Of a stretch of 10,988 bases of DNA, positions 1-5,531 are shown one piece after another. Below the pieces are notes generated by a model. That model did no database searches. It was not told where the DNA came from and saw only the letters and a list, made by a program, of their open reading frames with translations. Origin of the DNA: an uncultured Oscillibacter sp. (GTDB lineage Bacteria > Bacillota > Clostridia > Oscillospirales > Oscillospiraceae). The position numbers and the translations under genes are program-made. Where the stretch lies: NCBI GenBank assembly GCA_946494635.1, contig CAMMCS010000050.1, forward strand, positions 1 to 10,988, given 5' to 3'. Numbering within the stretch: position 1 is the stretch's first letter; each line of letters opens with the position of its first letter.

Positions 1-1271
1 GACACCCGGCTGCGGTCGATCTCCCTGCCGTAGGCCCGCTGGAGGCTCTTGCTGATGGGGTGGCTGGAGGCGCTCTCCGCCAGGGCGGCGTACTCCACCA
101 GCTTTTCATTCTCCAGCTGGCTGTGGTGGATGCCGTTGACCTCGAACACGCCCTGGGTCAGGGTGCCGGTCTTGTCGAACACCACGATCTTGGCCTGGGA
201 CAGGGTCTCCAGGTAGTTGGAGCCCTTCACCAGCACGCCGGCGTTGCTGGCCCCGCCGATGCCGGCGAAGAAGGAGAGGGGGATGGAGATGACCAGGGCG
301 CAGGGACAGCTGGCCACCAGGAAGGTCAGGGCCCGGTAGATCCAGGTCTCCCATCCGGCATCCAGACCCAGGCCGAACATCCGCACCAGGGGCGGCAGGA
401 TGGCCAGGGCCAGGGCGGCATAGCAGACGGCGGGGGTGTAGATCCTGGCGAAGCGGGAGATGAAGTCCTCAGACCTGGACTTGCGGGAGGAGGCGTTCTC
501 CACCAGATCCAGGATCTTGGAGACCGTAGACTCCCCGAACTCCTTGGTGGTCCGGATCTTCAGCAGGCCGGTCATATTGATGCAGCCGCTGATGATCTCG
601 TCCCCGGCCTTCACCTCCCGGGGCAGGGACTCGCCGGTGAGGGCGGCGGTGTTCAGGGTGGAGGCGCCCTCCACCACCGTGCCGTCGATGGGCACCTTCT
701 CGCCGGGCTGCACCACGATGACGGTGCCGATGGCGACCTCGTCCGGGTCCACCTGCTCCAGCTTCCCGTCCTGTTCGATGTTGGCGTAGTCCGGCCGGAT
801 GTCCATGAGCTCGCTGATGTTCCGGCGGCTCCTGCCCACGGCGTAGCTCTGGAACCACTCGCCCACCTGGTAGAACAGCATGACGGCGATGGCCTCCAGG
901 TAGTCCCCGTTCTCATACACCGCCAGGGCCAGGGCCCCCAGGGTCGCCACGGCCATCAGGAAGTTCTCGTCAAAGACCTGGCCGTTGCGGATGCCCTTGA
1001 GCGCCTTTTTCAGGATGTCGTGGCCGATGATGGCGTAGTCCACCAGGTAGCAGGCCAGCCGCACCCACCGTCCGGCGGGGCCCAGCCCGTCGAACAGCGC
1101 CGGGCCCGTGGCCTGGAGCACCAGCAGCAACAGGGCGGCGGCCAGGATGCGCCACAGCATGGTCTTCTGCTTCTTCGTCATGCCGCTGCCGGGCCGGGCG
1201 CCGATCAGCTGGAGAATGGCGGCCAGGACCGCCACCACGATCAGCAGGCCGCTTTCAAACACTTCTTGCAT
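1..1271 (-). CDS. cadA: Heavy-metal (Zn/Cd/Pb-type) P1B ATPase, 3' end beyond window
   Basis: This is an ATP-driven efflux pump in the cell membrane. It is read from an ATG at 1271, preceded by an AAAGGA ribosome binding site, and 423 residues lie in the window. Visible motifs are the actuator TGES (212-215), the metal-binding CPC of the membrane channel (322-324) within SCPCALVIS, the phosphorylated DKTGT (Asp366) and the SSHP of the nucleotide domain (His404). The helix after CPC (PLSFFAGIGGASNAG) fits the Zn/Cd/Pb subgroup rather than the Cu subgroup. There is no N-terminal HMA domain; that domain is a separate small protein just upstream in the same operon. Residues 8-24 form an extra hydrophobic segment before the usual MTKKQK-like beginning. 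A later ATG at 1181 would remove it but has no clear ribosome binding site. The rest of the nucleotide-binding domain and the last membrane helices are outside the window. The exact metal is inferred from family resemblance. Confidence 0.95.
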   Translation of the reverse strand, partial: MQEVFESGLLIVVAVLAAILQLIGARPGSGMTKKQKTMLWRILAAALLLLVLQATGPALFDGLGPAGRWVRLACYLVDYAIIGHDILKKALKGIRNGQVFDENFLMAVATLGALALAVYENGDYLEAIAVMLFYQVGEWFQSYAVGRSRRNISELMDIRPDYANIEQDGKLEQVDPDEVAIGTVIVVQPGEKVPIDGTVVEGASTLNTAALTGESLPREVKAGDEIISGCINMTGLLKIRTTKEFGESTVSKILDLVENASSRKSRSEDFISRFARIYTPAVCYAALALAILPPLVRMFGLGLDAGWETWIYRALTFLVASCPCALVISIPLSFFAGIGGASNAGVLVKGSNYLETLSQAKIVVFDKTGTLTQGVFEVNGIHHSQLENEKLVEYAALAESASSHPISKSLQRAYGREIDRSRV

Positions 1272-1293
1272 GGAGATCGTCCTTTCGGATTTA

Positions 1294-1311
1294 ATTCAAT
1301 CACTGTTTAAT
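1294..1311. promoter_or_regulatory. Candidate metal-regulator operator, copy 2 (before ATPase)
   Basis: Plus-strand ATTCAATCACTGTTTAAT is an AT-rich imperfect palindrome in a GC-rich setting. It matches the copy at 1633-1650 at 14 of 18 positions, including the whole half GTTTAAT. It lies 22 nt upstream of the ATPase start. Its size and make-up resemble ArsR/SmtB-family operators, but no regulator gene is visible, so its role is inferred. Confidence 0.5.
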
Positions 1312-1318
1312 CGTTCTT

Positions 1319-1359
1319 GGAAAAGAGCGCCCCGCAAGCAGCAGCTCTTGGGGCGGCTT
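1319..1359 (-). promoter_or_regulatory. Possible attenuator with two competing hairpins
   Basis: This lies in the 106-nt gap between the HMA gene and the ATPase gene. Read on the minus strand, CGCCCC can pair with GGGGCG. Alternatively AAGAGC can pair with GCTCTT, which is followed by a short T run (TTTT). The two stems share bases, so they exclude each other. This could lower ATPase expression relative to the chaperone or act as a switch. The T run is short, so a true terminator is uncertain. Confidence 0.3.
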
Positions 1360-1377
1360 CGAGGGGGGAGAGACGTC

Positions 1378-1596
1378 TCACAGGAAGATCTCGCAGTCGT
1401 CCTCCACCTTTTTGCAGTTCTTCCGCACCTGCTCCATGACGGCCTTGGGGTCCTGGCCCTCGTCAAACTCCACGATCATCTTCAGGGCCATGAAGTTCAC
1501 GGTGGCAGCGGCCACGCCGGGGGTCTTCCGGGCGGCCTCTTCCATCTTGTTGGCGCAGTTGGCGCAGTCCACGTCGATCTTGTAGGTCTTTTTCAT
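1378..1596 (-). CDS. Stand-alone HMA (heavy-metal-associated) metallochaperone, 72 aa
   Basis: This is a small cytosolic metal-binding protein of the ferredoxin-like HMA fold. The motif DCANCANK supplies the metal-binding cysteines Cys11 and Cys14, and it replaces the GMTCxxC of copper chaperones. A DCxxC form like this is usual beside Zn/Cd-type ATPases. A further Cys lies at the C-terminal end (DDCEIFL). The start at 1596 is chosen because AAAGGAG lies 8 nt upstream. An upstream ATG at 1668 would fall inside the promoter region and is rejected. The gene is the first of an operon with the downstream ATPase, which lacks its own HMA domain, so this protein probably serves as its detached metal-binding module or delivers metal to it. 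That partnership is inferred from the neighbourhood. Confidence 0.92.
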   Translation of the reverse strand: MKKTYKIDVDCANCANKMEEAARKTPGVAAATVNFMALKMIVEFDEGQDPKAVMEQVRKNCKKVEDDCEIFL

Positions 1597-1632
1597 GGGA
1601 AGGACTCCTTTCAAATGAAGGTTGGGAAAATA

Positions 1633-1650
1633 ATTAAGTAATTGTTTAAT
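1633..1650. promoter_or_regulatory. Candidate metal-regulator operator, copy 1 (at transcription start)
   Basis: Plus-strand ATTAAGTAATTGTTTAAT is an imperfect palindrome centred on AATT. It begins about 10 nt downstream of the -10 box on the minus strand, so it covers the expected transcription start. That is the place where a repressor blocks RNA polymerase. It matches the copy at 1294-1311 at 14 of 18 positions. An ArsR/SmtB-family repressor is the natural candidate by context. Confidence 0.55.
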
Positions 1651-1659
1651 TGTAAGAAC

Positions 1660-1688
1660 AGCATACACCCAGGTAAGGAGGATGTCAA
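1660..1688 (-). promoter_or_regulatory. Sigma-A-type promoter of the metal-efflux operon
   Basis: On the minus strand there is a perfect -35 TTGACA (1683-1688), a 17-bp spacer and a -10 TATGCT (1660-1665). The expected transcription start is near 1653, inside the operator-like palindrome and about 57 nt before the HMA start codon. A near-consensus promoter overlapped by a palindrome suggests tight repression with strong induction. Confidence 0.8.
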
Positions 1689-1768
1689 GAGGGGGAGGAG
1701 ATTTTTTTGAGCGTGGGGAGCGGAATTAGGAGTTAGGAATGAGATTCGGGATTTCCGCAGAATACGGC
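1689..1768. other. Intergenic stretch without a recognisable gene
   Basis: Contains a purine-rich run, a run of seven T (1702-1708) and the tandem-like ATTAGGAGTTAGGAAT. No coding signal is visible on either strand. It lies between the efflux operon promoter and a group of hairpin repeats. Confidence 0.5.
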
Positions 1769-1800
1769 GTAGGGGCCGACCTGTGTGTCGGCCCGTTTTT
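1769..1800 (+). repeat. REP-like hairpin repeat, unit 1 (GTAGGGGC type), followed by T run
   Basis: GTAGGGG opens a perfect 8-bp stem, GGGCCGAC (1773-1780) with GTCGGCCC (1787-1794), around a 6-nt loop, followed by GTTTTT. The form equals an intrinsic terminator, but no plus-strand gene ends upstream. The shared GTAGGGGC opening and GCCC close with the next unit argue for a dispersed repeat. Confidence 0.6.
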
Positions 1801-1807
1801 CGATGAC

Positions 1808-1823
1808 GGAACGGACCCGTTCC
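1808..1823. repeat. Small inverted repeat between the two REP-like units
   Basis: GGAACGG (1808-1814) pairs with CCGTTCC (1817-1823), or with six pairs around a GACC loop. It sits between the two GTAGGGGC hairpins and may be part of the same composite repeat. Confidence 0.4.
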
Positions 1824-1828
1824 CCGCC

Positions 1829-1852
1829 GTAGGGGCGGCAATCTGCCGCCCG
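1829..1852 (+). repeat. REP-like hairpin repeat, unit 2 (GTAGGGGC type)
   Basis: GTAGGGG leads into GGGCGGCA (1833-1840), which pairs perfectly with TGCCGCCC (1844-1851) around an ATC loop. The stem sequence differs from unit 1 but the frame CCGTAGGGGC...GCCCG is kept. This is what a family of palindromic units with compensating stem changes would show. Confidence 0.6.
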
Positions 1853-1872
1853 GGGGATGGATGCAGAGTGTG

Positions 1873-1940
1873 CAGAGTGAAGAGTGGAGAGTTGAGATAC
1901 CAACGATCTCTTCACTCTCCACTCTCAACTCTTCACTCTG
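1873..1940. repeat. 68-bp imperfect inverted repeat built of GAGTGAAGAGT units
   Basis: CAGAGTGAAGAGT (1873-1885) is the exact reverse complement of 1928-1940, and inside it GAGAT (1894-1898) pairs with ATCTC (1906-1910). Each arm is itself made of GAGTGAAGAGT- and GAGAGTTGAG-like pieces. It abuts the stop codon of the decayed gene on the minus strand (1941-1943). It may be a dispersed repeat or a small non-autonomous element; no transposase is present. Confidence 0.65.
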
Positions 1941-2474
1941 TTATTGGGCTTCCCACTCCGCCCTGTGTTTCTCCCACCACGCCGGGAAGGCCGGGTCCTT
2001 GGGGGAGAGAGTGGGGGTGATATGTCTGCTAATCCTGGTTGTGTCATTCCGTTCTTTGCTGAATGGGATGTTGATGGGCTATTCAGATGTTGCGCCCAAA
2101 TATAATAATTTTAGGATATGCGCCTGCTCTCGTGTCCAGTTATTCCCCAAATATGTTTTGGAAAAACTTTCCATTTATTGATCTACCGTAAAATGTGTCC
2201 CTGCATGAACAGAATAAAGTTGGCCATAGAGATATTCTATATTCCGTTTATTTTTGAGCAACAAATCTTTATCAAAATGAATGGGAACATCTTCATTTCC
2301 ATCATATCCCATATTGATTAGAAACAACTGTGCTCTGGCAATCGACATTGTATCCTTTTTCGCCAAGCACCGATTGAAGATGGCCTGGACATTGGCCTCG
2401 TTGAGTTCCTGCGGCTTGAATTTATTTGACTCTGCCAACAGAGTTTCAAATTCATCATCATCAAAAAAGCCCAC
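1941..2474 (-). pseudogene. Decayed gene of unknown function, one frame broken by two stop codons
   Basis: I do not recognise a named function. From a GTG at 2474 (AGGGGG 8 nt upstream) one minus-strand frame runs for about 177 codons to a TAA at 1941-1943. It is interrupted by TAA at 2175-2177 and TAG at 2079-2081. Segment 1 has 99 residues and reads like a soluble protein (for example FKPQELNEANVQAIFNRCLA, then NIEYLYGQL). Segment 2 has 31 residues (MESFSKTYLGNNWTREQ, then ILKLLYLGATSE). Segment 3 has 45 residues and ends in PTLSPKDPAFPAWW followed by a charged tail. All three lie in the same frame with no indel, and each looks protein-like. The most economical reading is one gene killed by point mutations. 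A shorter live gene (2175-2474, or from a TTG at 2537) cannot be excluded. AT-rich codons in segments 1 and 2 differ from the neighbours and hint at transfer. Confidence 0.6.
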
Positions 2475-2491
2475 AACACAAGCCCCCTGCC

Positions 2492-2525
2492 GCGCCTTCA
2501 GCGGCGCCAAATTTTTGTTGTTTTT
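2492..2525 (+). other. GC hairpin followed by T-rich run (leader hairpin or old terminator)
   Basis: GCGCC (2492-2496) pairs with GGCGC (2503-2507), followed on the plus strand by ATTTTTGTTGTTTTT. It looks like an intrinsic terminator in plus orientation, but no plus-strand gene ends here. Read the other way it lies in the 5' leader of the decayed gene, between its promoter and its ribosome binding site. Confidence 0.35.
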
Positions 2526-2528
2526 CCT

Positions 2529-2557
2529 ATCATACAATACCGGCCTGCCCTTTGCAA
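2529..2557 (-). promoter_or_regulatory. Promoter of the decayed minus-strand gene
   Basis: Minus-strand -35 TTGCAA (2552-2557), 17-bp spacer, -10 TATGAT (2529-2534). The start site would be near 2522, about 48 nt before the GTG at 2474. This favours the GTG over starts inside the promoter. A 6-bp inverted repeat, CCGGCC (2540-2545) with GGCCGG (2558-2563), brackets the -35 box and could be an operator. Confidence 0.45.
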
Positions 2558-2648
2558 GGCCGGCGGCGGAGATTTTCCCAGTTTCGGCAAACCGACGGAG
2601 TTTGGGTCATCACTCCTCGTCTTGAAAAGGGCCGCGCATAGGTTTTCC

Positions 2649-2677
2649 TTGTATTGCGTGGGGAAAACTGGTATAAT
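2649..2677 (+). promoter_or_regulatory. Extended -10 promoter of the M50-scpAB operon
   Basis: TTGTAT (2649-2654), 17-bp spacer, perfect TATAAT (2672-2677), with TG at the extended -10 position (TGGTATAAT). The predicted start is near 2684, about 22 nt before the chosen ATG at 2706. It probably drives the long downstream gene block. It is divergent from the promoter of the decayed gene. Confidence 0.75.
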
Positions 2678-2705
2678 AACTCTATCTTTTGGCATTGCTG
2701 GGGGT

Positions 2706-3368
2706 ATGACTGTGCTGCATTACTTACAGGGGCTTTTTCAGGCACTGGACATGGTCTCGATCCTGGACGCCATTCAACGTGTTGCGGCCATCCTGCTCTG
2801 CATTTCGGTGCATGAGACCTGCCACGGCCTTGCGGCCCTGGCCCTGGGGGACCCCACCGCCAGGCGGCAGCACCGGCTGAGCCTGAACCCCCTGCGGCAC
2901 ATTGACTGGCTGGGCCTTGCCATGATGTTTGTGTTTTCCTTTGGCTGGGCGAAGCCTGTGCAGGTGAATCCGCGATATTTCAAAAATCCCAAGTGGGGCA
3001 TGGCGCTGACCGCCCTGGCGGGGCCGGTGTCCAACCTGCTGCTTGCGGTCGTGCTGCTGTATTTGGAAAAGTGGTATCTGATGCTGGGAATCTATACATG
3101 GATCGGGGACATCCTGTTCAATTTCGCGATGGAGGCCTGCGCCCTCTCGCTAGGGCTGGGGATCTTCAACCTGATCCCGATTCCGCCGCTGGACGGGTCC
3201 AAGGTGCTGGGGGCCCTGCTGCCGGACCGCCTGTACTTCAAGTTCATGCAGTATGAGCGGTTCGGGTTTCTGCTGCTGCTGGTGCTGTCCTTTGCTGGCA
3301 TCGGCAGCCATTTGATCGCCGACTGCATCATCGCGGTGTATGATGTGATGTATCGTTTGGTTTTTTGA
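2706..3368 (+). CDS. M50-family (site-2-type) intramembrane metalloprotease, 220 aa
   Basis: This is a zinc protease embedded in the cell membrane, of the compact YwhC-like M50 group. The zinc motif HETCH (His36, Glu37, His40) lies in the first membrane helix region and is followed by GDPTA and LNPLRHID, typical of the group. The third metal ligand is in NLIPIPPLDG (Asp163). Several hydrophobic helices span the rest. There is no PDZ or CBS domain, and 220 residues fits the compact family. ATG 2706 is chosen because the promoter lies at 2649-2677. The in-frame ATG at 2622 lies upstream of that promoter and would add a non-conserved leader. The ribosome binding site before 2706 is weak (GGGGG, very close). 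The stop overlaps the ribosome binding site of scpA. Known M50 proteases cut membrane-bound regulators; the substrate here is unknown. Confidence 0.9.
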   Translation: MTVLHYLQGLFQALDMVSILDAIQRVAAILLCISVHETCHGLAALALGDPTARRQHRLSLNPLRHIDWLGLAMMFVFSFGWAKPVQVNPRYFKNPKWGMALTALAGPVSNLLLAVVLLYLEKWYLMLGIYTWIGDILFNFAMEACALSLGLGIFNLIPIPPLDGSKVLGALLPDRLYFKFMQYERFGFLLLLVLSFAGIGSHLIADCIIAVYDVMYRLVF

Positions 3369-3379
3369 GGTGAACCGGA

Positions 3380-4165
3380 TTGGAAAATCCCGTATTCAAG
3401 CTGGAAAAGGTTGTCCGCGGCAGGGCGGAGGAAGAGATGCAGGATTTTGAGGGCCCGCTGGATCTGATTCTCTATCTCCTGGGCCGCAATAAGATGGAAA
3501 TTCAGGACATCTCCATCTCTCTGATCTGCGATCAGTATATGGCGTGGCTGGCCCGCCGGCAGGAGCTGGATCTGGAGGTGGCCAGCGAGTTTGTCACCAT
3601 GGCCTCTCAGCTGGTGTACATCAAGACGCGAATGCTCCTCTCCATCGAGGATGAGGAGGCCCAGAGCGAGATGGACGCCCTGATCGCCTCCCTGGAGGAG
3701 CGGAAGCGGAACGAGAGCTACGCCAGGGTCAAGACCATGGCCGCCCGGCTGGGGCCTCTGGGGGAATTTGGCCGGAATATCCTCACCCGCCCGCCGGAGC
3801 CGGTGAAGCGGGGCAAGATCTACGAGTACGACCAGGAGCCGGCGGATCTGGTGCTGGCCATGGCGGAGATCCAGAGCCGGGCGGAACGGTCCCTGCCGCC
3901 GCCGCAGTCCGCCTTTTCCGACATTGTCCGCCATGAGCCCTATCCTGTGGAGAGCAAGGCCCGGGAGATCCTCCGCAAGCTGCGGGACCACGGCGTCACC
4001 CGGTTTTTGCTGCTGTTCCGCGGCAGCCGCAGCCGCAGCGAGGTGGTGGCCACCTTCCTTGCGGTGCTGGAGCTGTGCCGGGCCCACATCCTGCATCTGG
4101 CGGGCTCCCAGCAGGACTGCACGGTGCGGCAGGAGCGGGAGATGCCCGACGACATGAAACTGTGA
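3380..4165 (+). CDS. scpA: Segregation and condensation protein A
   Basis: ScpA is the kleisin that bridges the two SMC heads and binds a ScpB dimer, forming the bacterial condensin that organises and separates chromosomes. The 261 residues match the family. The N-terminal FEGPLDLILYLL (about 23-34) is the classic ScpA opening, followed by the SMC-neck-binding helices (VASEFVTMASQLVYIKTRML). The C-terminal winged helix (about 190-250) contacts the SMC head. The start is TTG 3380, supported by GAGGTG at 3367-3372, seven nt upstream, and sharing bases with the stop of the protease gene. The next ATG (3437) would cut into the region before the conserved block and has no good ribosome binding site. 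scpB follows 19 nt later. smc is not in the window. Confidence 0.96.
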   Translation: MENPVFKLEKVVRGRAEEEMQDFEGPLDLILYLLGRNKMEIQDISISLICDQYMAWLARRQELDLEVASEFVTMASQLVYIKTRMLLSIEDEEAQSEMDALIASLEERKRNESYARVKTMAARLGPLGEFGRNILTRPPEPVKRGKIYEYDQEPADLVLAMAEIQSRAERSLPPPQSAFSDIVRHEPYPVESKAREILRKLRDHGVTRFLLLFRGSRSRSEVVATFLAVLELCRAHILHLAGSQQDCTVRQEREMPDDMKL

Positions 4166-4184
4166 GAGAGGAATCTGTCCCATT

Positions 4185-4820
4185 ATGGAGATGAAAGAAA
4201 TCGAATCAGCGGTGGAGAGTATTCTCTTCGCCTCCGGCGAGCCGGTGCAGACGGACCGGATCTGCGTGGCCCTGGAGCTGGACCGCCCTACGGTGGAGCG
4301 GGTGCTCCAGCAGCTGATGGACGGCTACGCCTATGAGCGCCGGGGCATCCGCCTGCTGCGGATCGAGGATGCCTGGCAGATGTGCTCCGCGCCGGAGTAC
4401 GGGGATGTGATCCGCCGGGCCTTCGAGATCCGAAAGCCCGCCAAGCTCAGCCAGCCGGCGCTGGAGGTGCTGACCATCATCGCCTACTACCAGCCCACCA
4501 CCCGGGCCTATGTGGACCAGATCCGGGGCGTGGACAGCGCCTATACCATCAGCCTGCTGCTGGACCGGAAGCTCATTGAGGAGTGCGGCCGGCTCCAGGT
4601 CCCGGGCCGGCCTCGCCTGTACCGGACTACAAAGCAGTTCCTCCGGGCCTTTCACCTGACCAGCCTGGACGACCTGCCGGAGCTGCCGGATCTGGGAGGC
4701 GAGGGCCAAATGCGGATCAATGAGGACGGTCAGATTGTGGATCCCGCGGAGGAGGCGGAGATCACCGGCGCGGACACACCGGAGACGGCGGGCCCCATGG
4801 AGGAGGACCGGGAGGACTGA
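4185..4820 (+). CDS. scpB: Segregation and condensation protein B
   Basis: ScpB is a dimeric winged-helix protein that wraps around ScpA in the SMC-ScpAB condensin. The protein has 211 residues. Its N-terminal MKEIESAVESILFASGEPV and the second winged helix with KPAKLSQPALEVLTIIAYYQ, then RAYVDQIRGVDS, are the family's hallmarks. The C-terminal 45 residues after LDDLPELPDL are acidic and low in complexity, a variable tail common in ScpB. ATG 4185 has GAGAGGAA upstream at a rather long distance; an ATG at 4191 is a second possibility. It lies in one operon with scpA, with a 19-nt gap. Confidence 0.96.
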   Translation: MEMKEIESAVESILFASGEPVQTDRICVALELDRPTVERVLQQLMDGYAYERRGIRLLRIEDAWQMCSAPEYGDVIRRAFEIRKPAKLSQPALEVLTIIAYYQPTTRAYVDQIRGVDSAYTISLLLDRKLIEECGRLQVPGRPRLYRTTKQFLRAFHLTSLDDLPELPDLGGEGQMRINEDGQIVDPAEEAEITGADTPETAGPMEEDRED

Positions 4821-4850
4821 GACCCGGCAGAGCAAGGGGAGGGATGAACG

Positions 4851-5510
4851 TTGCTTGGACTTTGGATCGCCCTGGGCGTGCTGGCGGCGCTGATCCTTCT
4901 GATCTGGCGGCTGCGGCTGGGAGTGCTTGCGTCCTTTGGCGGCGGGCAGGTCACTGTGGACCTGCGGATCGGCCCTTTCCGCATCCGGCTGACGCCCCGG
5001 CAGAAACGCGAAAAAAGCCGGAGCAAAAAAACCGGGAAACCGGGCAAGCTGAAAGCGCCGGCGGAGACCAAAAAGAAAATTCCCCGCCCCACGGCGGCGG
5101 ATCTGAAGGATGCCTGGCGGACGCTGTGGCCCGCGGCCAGGCGTGCGCTGGAGCGGACCCGGCGGGGGATCCGCGTGGCGCCGCTGCGGGTCTCCGTCAC
5201 GCTGGGCGGCGGCACAGACCCGGCCGCGGCGGCGGAGCTGTATGGCGGCCTCTGCGCCCTGGTCTGGACCGGGATGCCGGCGCTGGAGGCGCTGGTGGAG
5301 GTGCCGGATCCCCAGATCCACATTGGGATCGACTTTGACGCGCCGGCCACGGACTGGGAGGGGGAGTTGGGGGTTTCCCTCCGGATGGGAACGCTGATTG
5401 CCATTGGCCTGCGCCTGGGGATCCCGGTGCTGAAATGGCTCCAGACATATTTCAAGAAGCAGGAGAGCCGGCGGAATGCCGCTTCGGCGGCGGAGTATCC
5501 GGCCGCATGA
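4851..5510 (+). CDS. DUF2953 family membrane-anchored protein (YtfI-like), 219 aa
   Basis: The function is unknown. An N-terminal membrane helix (about residues 3-18) is followed by a basic, lysine- and arginine-rich linker (about 50-80) and then a soluble domain. The stretch VTLGGGTDPAAAAELYGGL (about 120-140) matches the DUF2953 pattern. In Bacillus subtilis the DUF2953 protein YtfI is encoded next to ytfJ, and here the ytfJ homologue gerW follows directly. That pairing supports the call and suggests a sporulation-linked role. The start is TTG 4851, with AAGGGGAGGG (4834-4843) seven nt upstream. An ATG at 4844 is out of frame and overlaps the ribosome binding site; its frame is open for 164 codons but gives no protein-like sequence. 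Hydrophobic residues near the C terminus (LIAIGLRLGIPVLKWL) may be an amphipathic or membrane segment. Confidence 0.8.
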   Translation: MLGLWIALGVLAALILLIWRLRLGVLASFGGGQVTVDLRIGPFRIRLTPRQKREKSRSKKTGKPGKLKAPAETKKKIPRPTAADLKDAWRTLWPAARRALERTRRGIRVAPLRVSVTLGGGTDPAAAAELYGGLCALVWTGMPALEALVEVPDPQIHIGIDFDAPATDWEGELGVSLRMGTLIAIGLRLGIPVLKWLQTYFKKQESRRNAASAAEYPAA

Positions 5511-5531
5511 CAGGAAAGGATGGTTTATCCC

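Noticed and set aside
60..1310. 416-codon plus-strand frame
   Set aside because: It is antisense to the P-type ATPase, whose TGES, CPC and DKTGT motifs are in perfect order on the other strand.
1773..1800. Intrinsic terminator of a plus-strand gene
   Set aside because: The shape is right but no plus-strand gene ends upstream, and a second similar hairpin without T run nearby points to a repeat family.
1941..2612. TGA/TAG reassignment or selenocysteine to explain the interrupted frame
   Set aside because: TGA ends many intact genes here (scpA, scpB, cmk and others), no SECIS-like hairpin or special codon machinery is seen, and pseudogene decay is simpler.
2498..2695. 65-codon minus-strand frame beginning MPKDRVIIP
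   Set aside because: It overlaps the promoter and leader of the decayed gene and the M50 promoter, has no ribosome binding site, and turns into a P/R-rich string. It could be real only if a homologue is found.
2622..2705. N-terminal extension of the M50 protease to an ATG at 2622
   Set aside because: The extended -10 promoter at 2649-2677 lies inside it, and the added residues do not resemble the family.
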